NCBI GenBank assembly: GCA_021904315.1
Contig: CM038920.1
Location: forward strand, 18,166,001 to 18,230,000
Origin: Sphagnum magellanicum
Taxonomy: Eukaryota; Streptophyta; Sphagnopsida; Sphagnales; Sphagnaceae
Direction: 5' to 3'
DNA: 64,000 bases
Of the stretch, positions 36,900 through 48,493 are shown piece by piece; the first letter of the stretch is position 1, and each line of letters starts with the position of its first letter. The translations under genes and the position numbers were made by a program. Below the pieces are notes generated by a model, which was given only the letters and a program-made list of their open reading frames with translations, made no database searches and was not told the DNA's origin.

Positions 36900-38960
36900 A
36901 TGTCATCTTCTCCTTATGTTTGGCTTCAGAAAGACTACAAACTCCAAGATCATCTTTAAATTTCTCAAACTTCAACTTCCTAAAGGCTTGATCATGACAT
37001 CAGCAAGGTGATTTTGGGATGGAATGTGAACCAACTCAACCTTTTCATTTTCTAATTTCTCACGAATGTAATGATAATAAACTTTTATATGCTTCATATG
37101 CGCATGAAACACAAGATTTTTAACAATTTTCATGATGCTCTGATTGTCACAAAAGATCACAATAGGTTCAAATTTAAAATTTTGATTTCTTCGTACAATC
37201 TTCATAGCCAAGTACATTCTTTGGCACCTTCAGTAAGAGCACGGTACTTGGCTTCCATTGAAGAAAGAACAACAATGGGTTGTTTCTCCGAACATGTGAC
37301 AGCACTAGTCCCCATCTTGAACACATACCTATCGTTGAATGTCGATCATCGTTGTCTCTTGCCCAATCTGCATCAATGCCCCTCAAGCAAGTTACTAAAC
37401 CCTTTCGAATATATTATTCCAAAATTTGTAGTACCCTTCACATATGTGAAGGATACATCTAGATGGGCTTCTTGGGGAACGGCCATGTGACGACTCATAA
37501 CACCAAATGCAAAAATCAAGTTTGGGCAAGTATCAGTAAGGTAAATCAATTTATCCACCATGTGTTGGTAAAGAATGATGTCTACTACAAGAGTACATGT
37601 TTCATTAGCTAGCTTCAAATTTTCAATCATCGATACCTTGTGAGGATTACAATCTATAAAGCTAAATTCTTCTAACAATTTTCTAATGTACCTCCTTTGA
37701 ATAATCATTATCCCTTTTGGAAGATGCAAAAGCTTTACGGCTAAAAATAAACAAATGCATCAAGATCAGCCATTTTAGAAGCAAGCAATAGTTGTTTCAT
37801 TAACTAGATGATCTTCTTTGAATGGTTTCCGATCAATAGTAAATCATCTATGTAAAGGATTAATATGACAAATTTTTCATTTTCATGAAGAAAACAAAGA
37901 TTATGATATGCATTACTTCTTTGCAGTCCCTAAGACTTAAGGTAGGTATCTATTTTAGAGTACCATGCCCTTGGTGCCTGTTTAAGGCCATACAATGCTT
38001 TAAGCAAGCAACAAATTTTCCTATCGTTGCCAGGAGATGAAAAACCTTCAAGTTGTCGCATAAAGACCTTACGTAAGTCTTCGTTCAAGAAGGTTGTTTT
38101 CACATCTAAGTCAAAATTTTGCCAATTTGAATGAATAGCAAGTGCAACAATTGATTAGATTGTTCCCCATTTCACTAGGGGGTAAATGTTTCATCAAAAT
38201 TGATTCCTTCATTTTGTTGAAATCCCGAGCAACGAGCCAAGCCTTGAACTTATTTGTGGTGAACAAAGGCTTACGCCCAAATGTATGAAGATGACTCAAT
38301 TCAAGTTTGATACCTAAAAAATTTTCATAGGGAATTACTCTTTATTTCAACCTTGTAAGAGATTTATTGAACAAGTAAGTTGCAGTGTTGACTACTTCAA
38401 ACCATAGGTTTTTCGATAATTTAATCTTTAGCACCAGACTTCTTGTATGCTGAAACAATGTCCTGTTTTTCCTCTCCAATATTTCATTTTGTTGAGGAGT
38501 TTATGGTTGAATCAACTACCGTCGAATGCCCTACTCATGAAGGTAGGTGGTAAAAGAATGTAACATAAACTCCCCCCCCCCCCCCCCCCCACAATCAATC
38601 CTAAGGCACTATACTTTTTTTTCTATGAGGTTTTCTATCATTTGTTTGAAGACTTTGAATGTTAACAAGGCTTCATCTTTTCTTTTCAAAAAATACACCC
38701 ATGTGAAATGACTATAGTCATTTCTTAGGGTTATGAAGTACTTTGAACTAGATAAGGACGATACTAAAAGCGGACCACAAATATTCGTGTGTATGAGATC
38801 CAACACTCCTTTCGTTTGTTTTTTGCTTATTCTTGAAAACTTTTAGCATTGCTACCAACTCATCAAACAACCTTAACAAATTTCGAATAATTGTGGGAGT
38901 TCGGGTACTCCAATGACCCTGTTGTTGTTCGTCATGTAATGTAGTCCCTGGAAGTAGCTT
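36900..38960 (-). pseudogene. Decayed Ty1/copia retrotransposon pol (minus strand)
   Basis: Reading the minus strand from 38960 down gives a pre-integrase shard, then the integrase core start (38806-38609, 'LDLIHTNICGPL', 'YFITLRNDYSHFTWVYFLK'), the integrase end and the 'LSHLHTFGRKP' box (about 38300). RT follows: 'KFKAWLVARDFNK', '[20 protein letters not shown]', and catalytic YIDDLLLIG near 37850. RNase H ends it: 'GIDADWARDNDDR', 'DNQSIMKI', 'HIPSQNHLADVMIKPL' near 36972. Integrase-before-RT order identifies Ty1/copia. Stops and frameshifts abound, and sequence is missing between the integrase tail and RT. LTRs were not found. A 20-base poly-C tract lies at about 38571-38590. Confidence 0.9.
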
Positions 38961-40689
38961 TAAAAAGTAGTCTAAAAGACTACTAGCCAAAATTGACCAC
39001 ATTGGAGTAAGTATAGATCTCAAGAAATAGTTGCCAAAATTGTTGAAATTTCAACTTAATTATTAGGGCTTAAATTACGTTTACTTTTCATTCTTCAGGA
39101 ACTGTTTACTGCATCATGCTTACACCCAATTATTAAATAAAATCAATTTTAAACATATTTTGTGAAATAGCACTTGTGTTAATTACACATATGATTCCAT
39201 TAATGCTTGTACATTTATTAGAAAGTACAATATTGTTCTCTTCTGGAAAAAACTGAATTCTTATAAATTTTAGTTTTATGACTAACTGGTCGGCGATATC
39301 TGCAGCAGAGTCTACTTGACATGACGATTTTCCTGCCTGTGCACGCGAAGACGACCACCACTGACTGCGCTGCGTGGTCTCGATTTGCCCGGTCCCAGTC
39401 TGGTCAAGCACACAGCGAGCTAGTTTACATGGGGGCCACATGGCTGGGCTGTTTCTCTTGGAAAAGTTGGCACTACCCTACTGGGGCCTGTACAGCCTGC
39501 AGTATCTAGGTAACAACCAGTACTACAACACTTTCCTCGTGAGAATATCTGGTGTCTAGACATCTTTAATCCTGAATATAAAACTCAGTTCCCATATCAC
39601 TTTTTTCTGCAAACATTGCTCATGCATTTGGACCACAGGATATTATTATTATTATTGTTGTTAGTTTTCAGTCTTGGATTTAGCATCAAAAATTGATAAA
39701 CTTTCTGCAAACTTTTTGTCAATTTCATGATATATGCTGGGTTTTTAAACCCAAAAAGGGAACGAAATTTGTTGGCTTTTGAAGAAATGTTGTCACTTTC
39801 CTGTGCCCCCAAAATCTATCATTACTTTGGTGGCGTTTGGAGAAAACTATGAATAGAATTCTAAGAAATATCATCAATAAATGTTAAACCTACCTCGGGA
39901 TGCTCCCTGCCTACTCCTATGTCAGAACATTGAGAAAAAGACAATTTAGTTGAAATTTTCATGGTGAAGTTTTCCACAAATTCCTTTTTTTCTCCAAAAT
40001 TTGGTTTTTTTCCCAAAGACAAGGAGTTTGTGACAAACTATATTCCTTTTTTATTCTAAGGTCAACATTTTGTGAAACTTTTTCCCAAAAAAAAATGCTG
40101 ATTTGAAAATGGATTAAAAATAAGTATTAGGGTAATTAAAACATGGCACTAGAATATTTTGAAGGTCACACATGCAATCAATAATTGATGGGGATTTCCC
40201 TCCTAATTTCCTTGGTTTACAATTGTGGGTTAGTTGTCAAATTCCCTAATTTCATTTAAGAAAAAGAAAAAATTAAGGATTAAATGTTCTATGGGTATGG
40301 ATTGAATTGCATACATCAACCTTGTGGAAATTTTTGAATTAAAGGACTTTTGAACAAAAATTTTGCACAAAGGCCAGCTTTGTGTTTCTCCTTGATTTAA
40401 AATTTGGTTTAATATTTCTCCCATTTTCATTCATTTTGCCTAATGATCATCCATGATCCATGATTAAATTTTTCTTGAAATTTAATTGAATAACTTGGGG
40501 TTTCTAATTGACTTTTTTCTTCTAATGGATTTCATTTTGAACCCATTAGATAAACAAGTGTTTAATTCTTCTTTTGGTTGATTTAATATTAATATAGTTT
40601 TCAATGGTTTGATGTGCTTGATTAAATGAACTATTTTGTTTGAGTTCTTTCTACTTTCCCATTTTATGTTGGAATTTTTGTCCACTGCG
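38961..40689. other. Spacer between the copia and gypsy elements, with one exon-like island
   Basis: Mostly AT-rich. 39304-39509 is a GC-richer island, open for 62 codons from the Met at 39321, preceded by 'tctgcag' and followed by AG|GTAACA. It looks like a stranded exon ('MGATWLGCFSWKSWHY'). I do not recognise the protein and no neighbouring exon fits. Confidence 0.3.
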
Positions 40690-41052
40690 TCATGCCTGTA
40701 TGCATGGCCTCATACATGATGGCTAGTTATGGGCATGCCAATCATGCCTTTTAGGGTTAATGTACGCTTTTAGGGTTATTGTACGTTTTTAGGTTATTAT
40801 ACGTTATTAAGTGTTTTAGGGTTATGGCTTGTTTAAGGTTTCAGCTTGTTGGCGGTTATATAAAAAGCCAAGCTCTTCCCTTTTCTTGTTAGTTTTTCTA
40901 AAATTCCTTTGTTAAGGAAAGTTTCCTCCATAGTTAGACCGGATTTCTAAATGCTCATGGCGACTATTACACGGTCACTACATACATTACGTTTTCTTTC
41001 CTTCTTTGCAATTTACATACATTACGTTTTCTTTCTTTCTTTGCAATTTAAT
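40690..41052 (+). repeat. 5' LTR block
   Basis: Homologous along its length to 49809-50140. Starts TCATGCCTGTATGCATGG. A TATA box (TATATAAAAAG, about 40857-40867) fits a U3 promoter. The last part holds a local two-fold repeat of 'acatacattacgttttcttt'. The true LTR ends are uncertain, because the TG...CA borders and primer-binding site are not recognisable. Confidence 0.8.
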
Positions 41053-41870
41053 TTTAGAAAAACTATTTTCCATCACTTAATGTTGAAAGTGACAAATTTT
41101 TCTTGGCTTTGAGTTCTTGGGCTTTTTTTGCTATTGGTGTTGTTACTACTGGTGTAACTACTATTGGTGTTATTGTTGTTATTGCTACTGTCAGAGGGAA
41201 CTTGTGCTGTTATACTTATACCAACCAACAAAGCCAAGATAAAAGGAGTTGGGAAAAATGAAACCAAATGGGGGAATGACATATCTTAGAAATTTTTATT
41301 TTTATTTTATTTTATTTTTTATTTTTTATTTATTTAATTTTTTTTTTCTTTATTTTTTTTGTGCAAAGGCCTCCACCTCGAAGATTCTTAAAACTGGGTG
41401 CAGCGTCAAGTAAGAAGAAAAAAATAAAAATAAAAATTTTGCAACGTTGCAAGTTGCCGTGCCGTAAGCTACAACATCGTAAGTTGTAACGTCGTGATCT
41501 GTAGCGCGGCGTTCATCACATTGCCACCCGCCATCACCGTAGAACTCATGCATGCCTCACAACACCATGGTTGTCATGTTGCATCCACCATTACTACGGA
41601 GCTCATGGGTGTTTTATAACGCCATCCATCGCATCGCCGCCATCCGACTTTCGTCCAACGTTCGTCGAACTTTCGTCCAGCAACTTTAGTTCACAGACGT
41701 CCATCCATCGACATTTGTCCATCACCGTTCATATCTAATACTATATTCTTCAAACCATATCTAGTGCTATATATTGTTACAAAATTTTTGGGCATGGAAC
41801 AATAAAATGTCCTCGGATGATGAAAGCACTACCGTTCAGCCAAAGCGAAGGTATCAGCTACAAAATCACC
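41053..41870. other. Leader of the gypsy element
   Basis: An A/T-rich section is followed by 41440-41740, which is strikingly rich in CG dinucleotides ('cgcatcgccgccatccgac', 'cgttcgtcgaactttcgtcc') compared with its surroundings. No coding sequence recognised. 41105-41200 carries irregular TTGTTA/GGTGTTA repeats. Confidence 0.5.
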
Positions 41871-41874
41871 ATAT

Positions 41875-43200
41875 ATGCCTACTTTTACTCCATCACCCAT
41901 ATACACCATGGAGGTCAAAAGTTCCTTTGGGAGAATTGAGAAGTTCAACGGAAGGCCAGGTACCATTTCTTTGAGGGAATTCAAAGCAACTTTTTCAACT
42001 ATGATTTGTGAATTGGAGTTCAAGTATGGTGTTAATTACACTGAGGCATTCGCATTCAGACAACTAGCCCATTATGTGCACTATGAGGCATTGGATGTTT
42101 ACGAGTAACATTTTTCGAAGATTTTGGGCATCACTCAGATTCTCGATCCAGCTTATGCCATAGCCATTGCCATCGCCACCGCCTTTCAAGCTACACTACA
42201 AGCTACCATTACACATCATGGGACTATGCCTAATAATCTAAATCCAATACCTACTTTAATAAACCTTTATCCTAAAAAACCCATTAATGCTACCGCAAAC
42301 ATTCCTCCCACCATTGATGCACTAGTTTTTGTTAATCTAGTGGGGGAATTCTTTCGAGTTTTTGAGCTAGAATTTTTAGTTAAAAGTTTTGAAAAAAATT
42401 TGCAGCTTGCCACCTTCTTTCAACAAAAGGATGAAACCTTCAAAATGTTTTACAGGAGGTTTCTCAAACTTAAAAAGGATACTCAGAGCATCATAGACCT
42501 AAAAGCTGTCCATCAATATCTTCGTTCGTTGGAAGGTATTCCAACACTCCATGCGCAAGTTTTGCAACGGGTTTTTATAGAATTTAAAGACTCATACACT
42601 TTCTGGATGTGTACAACATTTTTGAAAAGTTGGAACTTACTCATGCACACTATGAGGCCTCCATCACATTCAAGGCCTCAATCTCCACCAGTTGCACCAA
42701 GTAGATCATCACATTATTCTTCAAGGCCTAAAGCAGTGGAATCGACTGCATTCATCTTAACTTCTTGCAAACTACTATGGTAATCCTTCCCACAAAGCCA
42801 ATGAATGCAACATTCCTTCTAAATATCTCTTTTGTGATTATTGTGGGAAAAAGGGACATCAGGAAGTTGGTTTTTTTTTGCCAAGTTCCTAGAACGAAAG
42901 CAACTCCGATCACCATGGCAAAATCTGCCATCATTTTTTGTTACCCCTCACACAAAAGCCAAGGCACCTTAACCTTCCACTTAGGCTTTCCCCACCAAAG
43001 GTAATTCCAGTAAGAATGCTAAGAAGAAGGAGCACAATGCCAACAAAAGGGAGGTGCTTCAAGCCCATGCCGCTCAAGTTCAAACTCTGCAAAATGAACT
43101 TGAATCATTAAAGGCCCAACTTGCTAATCTAAAAGGCAAGTCTTCCCAACCAACTAGTCATGCCCAACTTGTACAAGGTTCAAGATCATGGGAATAGCCT
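41875..43200 (+). pseudogene. gag remnant of the gypsy element
   Basis: Frame pieces 41875-42108 ('SFGRIEKFNGRPGTISLREF') and 42124-42783 ('TFFQQKDETFKMFYRRFLKL' region, Gag/retrotrans_gag-like) form the capsid part. At 42833-42870 a damaged zinc knuckle CDYCGKKGHQEVG keeps C-x2-C-x4-H but has lost the final Cys. A Glu/Leu/Gln-rich coiled-coil-like stretch follows at about 43040-43140. Several stops and frame changes. Confidence 0.65.
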
Positions 43201-43930
43201 CCTAGGTCGTTCTATGGCCTCTCACACAATGCCATGGTTGAAGAGTATGTTCTTTCCAATGCACACAATAGTCTCACACCAAAAATTGCCACTTTTTTTG
43301 GCCATCCTACTTTGCGGCACAAGAAGCTAATGTGGCACCCAAAGTTTTTGCCATTAGGTAGGTAATTCAGACTGATGGATTAGCATCAGGTTCAAGTCTT
43401 ATTACCAAGGTTAGAGGAGTTTGAACAGTCATGCAACAATCTTTTTATCCTCTCACACGAAAAAAAAATGCACCTTGTTGGCGAGGGGGGAGAAGATTAC
43501 TACACCACAAGCTGCTAGGGTATCAAATTTTCATGTCTTAGGAGTACATGTACATTAGGGAAACACACAATTTTCCACTGATCAACTTATGGAATGCCAA
43601 CTTCAAATGCATGAAATGGCGTAAAAGCTTATGAATACACCGTTGTTTAGTTTTCAAGCTTTAAAGCTAAACACCAGGGACATAATTGCAATACTAAAGG
43701 ATACCCTAAACACTACATCAAGTCTACCAATCCCTAATCCACATGCTACAGGGGTCCCATCTAACACCTTGGAGAGACACTCGATTGGCTCACGTGTTGT
43801 AGATGGCGTTTGTAATCTAGTCATTAGTTCTAGCATGGCTAAACTAGTGGGCTCTCCTACCTTTGATTCTACATTCACATATTAAAAAGGAGCTAAAAAC
43901 ACCTCATTTGTAGATTTATTACTCACCAAA
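43201..43930 (+). pseudogene. gag-protease linker of the gypsy element
   Basis: Partly open frames (for example 43631-43885) in the element's coding direction with no recognised domain. They probably belong to the same polyprotein. Confidence 0.4.
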
Positions 43931-43936
43931 GGCGTT

Positions 43937-44458
43937 GTGGATAGCCATTCTCTCCACAAAAACTTTCACTCATTTCCAAAGGTGATGCCTAATGAAAGAA
44001 CTTTCATCGCCACCGGAATTGCCATTGTCAACAATATTGAGTCAGCAATCCAGGTGGAAGGACATACACCCAAAGTGGTACTTCTTGATATAAGTGCCCA
44101 ACCAATGATTCTTAAAATATAATTCACCAAGAAGATGGGCATGTTCGACTCTAAACTACAGAAATCTATGTGGCAAATTTGCACCGCTAATGGGAACATA
44201 GAGGAGGTACTTGGGGAGAGCTTGGATTTGATTACATTTAAGTTTAATGAAGGTACAAATTAGGAGCTTTGCCTATAGGTCAAATGTTTAGTCACTAATG
44301 CCACCAGTTACGATGTGCTCATTGGGCAAGAGGCCTTATTTCCACCAAGTTTCACAATTGACAACTAGTTCGAGCATGCGTACTATCGACTAGATTGGGA
44401 GACTAATGGCCATCACCTAGGATACATACCCCTTGATTTACATGGGAACCATAAACCT
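43937..44458 (+). pseudogene. Aspartic protease remnant of the gypsy element
   Basis: 'VVLLDISAQPMIL' at about 44078-44113 stands where retroviral-type proteases have D-T/S-G-A. The catalytic Asp is present but the Gly of the triad is replaced (DIS). 'NATSYDVLIGQEAL' (about 44300) is the usual downstream strand, followed by a stretch ending 'LGYIPLDLHG' before the methyltransferase. Two in-frame stops. Confidence 0.7.
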
Positions 44459-44746
44459 ATGGCTTACCATTATATGTTCAAGGAAACACACACCATTTCC
44501 TACATCCAACAAGCTAGCCATGAGTGGATAGAGGGAGATGAAGAAGAGACAGCTTATGCCCAAGCTATTAAAAGCTTGAAGGTGATTCCTATTGACATTC
44601 AACACAAACCGGAGGTTTTACAGAGGTTCAAAGCAACCCACAAGCCCTTGTTCAAAGCTCTTTTTAATTTTGAGAACATGGAGAGCCATGGCGAACCGAT
44701 AAAATTAGTATTTCGTCAACTAATCACCTGGACACCACCTAAGGAG

Positions 44747-45700
44747 GGGATTACATTACTAAAGCTCTTTAGTGGTGCAAATCTCAAAGCCCTACTACAA
44801 TCAAGGATGGTGGTTCGGAGGTATTTTTCTACGTAGACATTGATCCTATTGCAAGGCAAGTGGCGACATCGAAAATGATGGAGTTCAAAGCCAAATTTCC
44901 ACAACAATTTGCAACCACCACATGGAAGGCCAATTTCACTTTCTTACCTTCTAACATACAACTAATTCAGAAAAAACATATGGAATTATTTGGCCCCATG
45001 GACCTCATCATTTCAAGTTGGGAGTGTCAAGGATTTTGAGTGGCTGGACTTGGAGAAGCTTTGAATGACACAAGATCCGATCTCTTCACAGGCATGGTAT
45101 GATTAATCACCTGGGCTCAATTCATTTCTCCTACACTTAGTTATGTAATTGGGAACACCTCTTCTCAGCTTGACTAAAGGGAAAAAGTCTAAGAACATTA
45201 CACATTGGTTAAACAATACCTTGGAAAGCCAATCCTTTTTGATGCAGCACAATGGAGTTCCTATGTGCACTGGCTGTACAATTGGTGGACCAACCTTGCA
45301 CCACTCTTAATTCTGCAGTTGGCTCTGAGATACACCATCAAAGACCCCAACCTGCAGGTTTCTCACATATTGGATGATCAGAACTTTTGCCAACCAGTTA
45401 CAAGGTAAGAAAAACCCCCCTTGGTTTCCTGTGAACATAATAGGAAAACCAAGAGGTGTTTGGCCCCCTTTTGTCTCCTTCCCAGGATCACACGCCTTTC
45501 AGGGAAATGGACCAAGCTTGGTGTACTGTCATGTTTCAGCCACTTGGGATGAAGTAGGCCTAAAAGAAAGAAAAAGGGCTATGGGGTTCCAAACTGACAC
45601 TACTAGTCACACCAAGGTGACTAGATTGGAACGTCATGTTCTACTGGGGAGAAGCATGGACTTGAACTCCCTTACAAGGTTATTGGTAACCTGTGTATTC
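44747..45700 (+). pseudogene. DNMT3/DRM-like C5-cytosine DNA methyltransferase domain captured in gypsy pol
   Basis: Motif I region 'GITLLKLFSGANLKALL' (44747) corresponds to the SAM-binding 'LFDGI.TG' of DNMT3/DRM enzymes. After a 1-nt frameshift in a T run (about 44823-44829) comes 'YVDIDPIARQV' (the acidic motif II turn). Motif IV 'LIISSWECQGF' (45007-45036) keeps the catalytic Cys (codon 45025-45027), with Glu in place of the usual preceding Pro. Then 'LNDTRSDLF', an E/N-containing motif VI-like 'YVIGNT', 'VHWLYNWWTNLAP' (equivalent of the 'AHRARYFWGN' box), 'ERKRAMGF' and 'RLERHVLLGRS' (45620-45656), the signature C-terminal motif IX/X of DNMT3-type enzymes. Motif order is the normal, not the DRM-rearranged, order. 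Four stops (TGA, TGA, TAA, TAA) and two frameshifts make it dead. It is collinear with protease upstream and RT downstream, so it is part of the element and not a later insertion. Confidence 0.82.
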
Positions 45701-46214
45701 TTTCAAATGTACACAACACCAACACTAATTCAATTAGCTTGTAATTCTAACGATGCGACCGCATGGCACCCTGACCAAATACACTTGCCTATCTTCAACA
45801 CTCTACACTTCACTCTTAATGTTAGGGGGGGAGGAAGTACCATGTAATTTGACTCAAGTTGTTTTTAATACACCTAGAGGTACATTAGCTTCTAGAAAAA
45901 TAATTATAACCTTCTATGAATCTGCATAGTTAGATAGTGGAAAAACCTAATACACCAAATTCTCCAAACACACTTTCCAACTCTATTCCATGTGTTTCCA
46001 ATTACCCTTTTATTATGGGAACTAGTTCACCAAGAAGAGGAGACACTAAGTCATAGACTTGTTAATTAAATATAATAATGTGTTCACATTCTCAATGAAA
46101 AACTTAGGTAGGTGTAAAACCATGCAATTTTTTATAGATCTTACAAATGAGGCACCCATCTATCGAAAGAGGCATAGGTTGAGTAAGCATGAATGGGAAC
46201 TAATAGATAAAAGA
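45700..46214 (+). pseudogene. Linker and N-terminal RT segment of the gypsy element
   Basis: 45720-46050 shows no recognised domain. From 46059 the frame 'MLIKYNNVFTFSMKNLGRC' continues through 'PIYRKRHRLSKHEWELIDK', the usual segment just before the RT palm in Ty3/gypsy pol. It is cut at about 46214. Confidence 0.6.
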
Positions 46215-47243
46215 TGTCGCAACCTTAGTTTTGGGCTTGCGACCAAAGCAAAAGGGTTACAAGGTTGCGAGCCAAAAGGAAGCCTGAGAATCAAGGCCGA
46301 GAAGAAGCCTGGGAGTCACATCACATACTCCCGGGAGTGTAAGAAAGTGTGAGGGAGTATGAAGAAGTGAACCTTCACACTCCTAAGGCAACTCCCACTT
46401 TGGGAGGATGAGTGCCGGTGGACTTCTGGAACTTCAAAGAGTGATTTCAGGGGTCAAAACTCAATGGCTTGTGGTGTTTCTTTATATCATTGGAAAGCTC
46501 TTAGAACACAAATATCTAAAATGAGCTCGCATTGCTCATTTGAACATTTGAAACACAAGTTATGGCCAAAAGAAGGGCCAAGAGTCAAATTGCCAATTTG
46601 ACTCCCGACTAGAAAAAGTCAAAAATCAACATGATTTACTTGATTGCAAAGGTCGTGTAACATACTGTTCGAAAGCTCTCAACAAGAACTACAACTTTGC
46701 TTTAGATCGTATCTCAATCCGAGGTTTGTTCGCAAAGTTATGGGGGTTCAAAGTTGCAGGAGTCCCAACTGACGCGATTTCGAGACTCTCACTCGGGAGT
46801 CCCAGGAGAGAAAAGTCATTTAGATGTGGGCTTTGTGGCCAGCCACAGAGTATACTATAAGGGGGAAGATGGTGGCTTCCCCCAAGTCCGGGCTGTGGTG
46901 AGTCTAATGTGTTTATGTTGCCCGTGGTTCATCCTAGCACCAAGGGTGCTCCAACTATGCACTAACCACTTTGTGTGGGTTATGTGTAGGCCCATGTGAG
47001 TGAGTGAAGCTTATCAACTCTTCCTAGTCCCATCCCGGAGCTCTAACACGCCCCTCTACCCCTCAAAGTGTTGTGAGCTAAGGAGCATGCCCTAACTCCT
47101 CCTTCTTCTGCTGTCTTCTACTTGGACTCACATTTGAGTCCTTCAAGGAGTTGGCAGTGTGTCAAAAGATGTAAAAAGTTTTATTAGGCTAGTCTCATTT
47201 AGCCATCAAGTTCTAATTTCACAATTGTTACAATAATGCTAAC
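46215..47243. mobile_element. About 1-kb insertion inside the RT domain (possible solo LTR)
   Basis: RT homology stops after 'ELIDK' at about 46214 and resumes at 47245 with 'KKDST' and then 'RMCGDYRPLN'. The intervening DNA starts TGTCGCAACC, is richer in GC and has no coding similarity. AAAAGA occurs just left (46209-46214) and at 47247-47252, a weak candidate target duplication in A-rich DNA. A TG start fits a solo LTR, but a matching CA end is not secure. Confidence 0.45.
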
Positions 47244-48026
47244 AAAAAAAGATTCAACTGGATTATAGACTAAAAAAAGGATGTGCGGGGATTATAGGCC
47301 TTTGAATTTGGTTACACCTCAGGACAGGTACCCCATCCCCATCCCTAAAGAACTGCTTGATAGCATTAGAGGCTCAAACATCTTCACAATTGTGGATCTA
47401 AGACAAGGCTTCAACCAGATTATGTTCATTACAAAAGATCGCAAAAAAATGGCATTCCATGGAAGCAACAAGTTGTGGGAATGGCTTGTGATGCCTTTTG
47501 GATTGAAGAATGCACCTGTTTTCTTTCAGCGAGTCATGGACCAGGTTCTCGAAGGGGCAAATTTCCTAAAATGCTACATAGATGACGTCATAGTGCATAA
47601 CAAAGGACTCATGTAGCACTTGGCTCATTTTGAGGAGTTATTCAAGAGGCTCCATGAAGTTAATATGTAGATCCATCCTAAATGTGTGAGTTTGTTGTCA
47701 CCTTAGTAGTCTACCTTGGACATAGAATTTTACCAAATAGTATTATGGTTCATTGGGCCAAAGTAATAGCCATTTTGGAAATGCCCAATCCTACTAATGT
47801 TCACACTTTGAAAAGTTTCATCAGACTATGTAATTACTATAGGATTTATGTCCAAGACTTCAGTACTATTGCTCATCCTCTTTATGCATTGTTAAAAAAG
47901 GATGTTGCTTGGACATGGAGTGAAGAAGTTCGAGAAGTTTTTAACACATTCAAGGAAAAGCTTTCAAAGTTCCCCATTCTAAGAAAACTTGATTTCAGTA
48001 AAGTTTTCATTCTACACATTGATTAA
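47244..48026 (+). pseudogene. Ty3/gypsy reverse transcriptase
   Basis: 'MCGDYRPLNLVTPQDRYPIP' opens the palm. 'FTIVDLRQGFNQI', 'MPFGLKNAPVFFQRVMDQVL' and the catalytic box YIDDVIV (about 47576-47596) follow, then the thumb ('LGHRILPNSI', 'SFIRLCNYYRIYVQDFS') to 48026. Stops split it at 47614 and 47668. Confidence 0.9.
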
Positions 48027-48420
48027 AGTGCTCTTGGTATTAGTGCTATTCTTGGCCAATTTGATGAGGAAGGCAAAGAATATGTTATCGCCTATGCATC
48101 CCAAAACAGCAATAAGGCTATGAATAACTAGTCTTCATACAAGGGGGAATGCCTTGTTGTTGTAGGGGCATCATACATTTCAAGCCCTATTTTTATGTTA
48201 CTGAGTTCACTTTATATACTGGCCACCAGCCTATCAAATGGTTGATGACCAATGACAAGCTTACTAGTACATTAGCTCATTGGGCGCTTATATTTCAAGA
48301 ATATGAATTCAAGGTTATTCACTAACGTGGTATTACACATCAAAATGTGAATACCATGTCGCGGAAACCCCTTGCTACTTTTGAAGATTTTTTAGAAGCT
48401 AGGCAAGACTTTGATTAAAT
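48027..48420 (+). pseudogene. RNase H of the gypsy element
   Basis: Begins just upstream at 'FILHID' (48006), with a stop directly after the Asp. 'ALGISAILGQFDEEGKEYVI', 'YKGECLVVV' and, near 48213-48370, 'QPIKWLMTNDKLTS', 'LAHWALIFQEYEF' and 'NVNTMSRKPL' follow the family order. Broken by at least three stops. Confidence 0.85.
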
Positions 48421-48493
48421 TCCAATATTACATGTATCTTATGCATCTAGTTATCTTGCACTACTACAATGTGACCTGGTTGAACATCCCATT

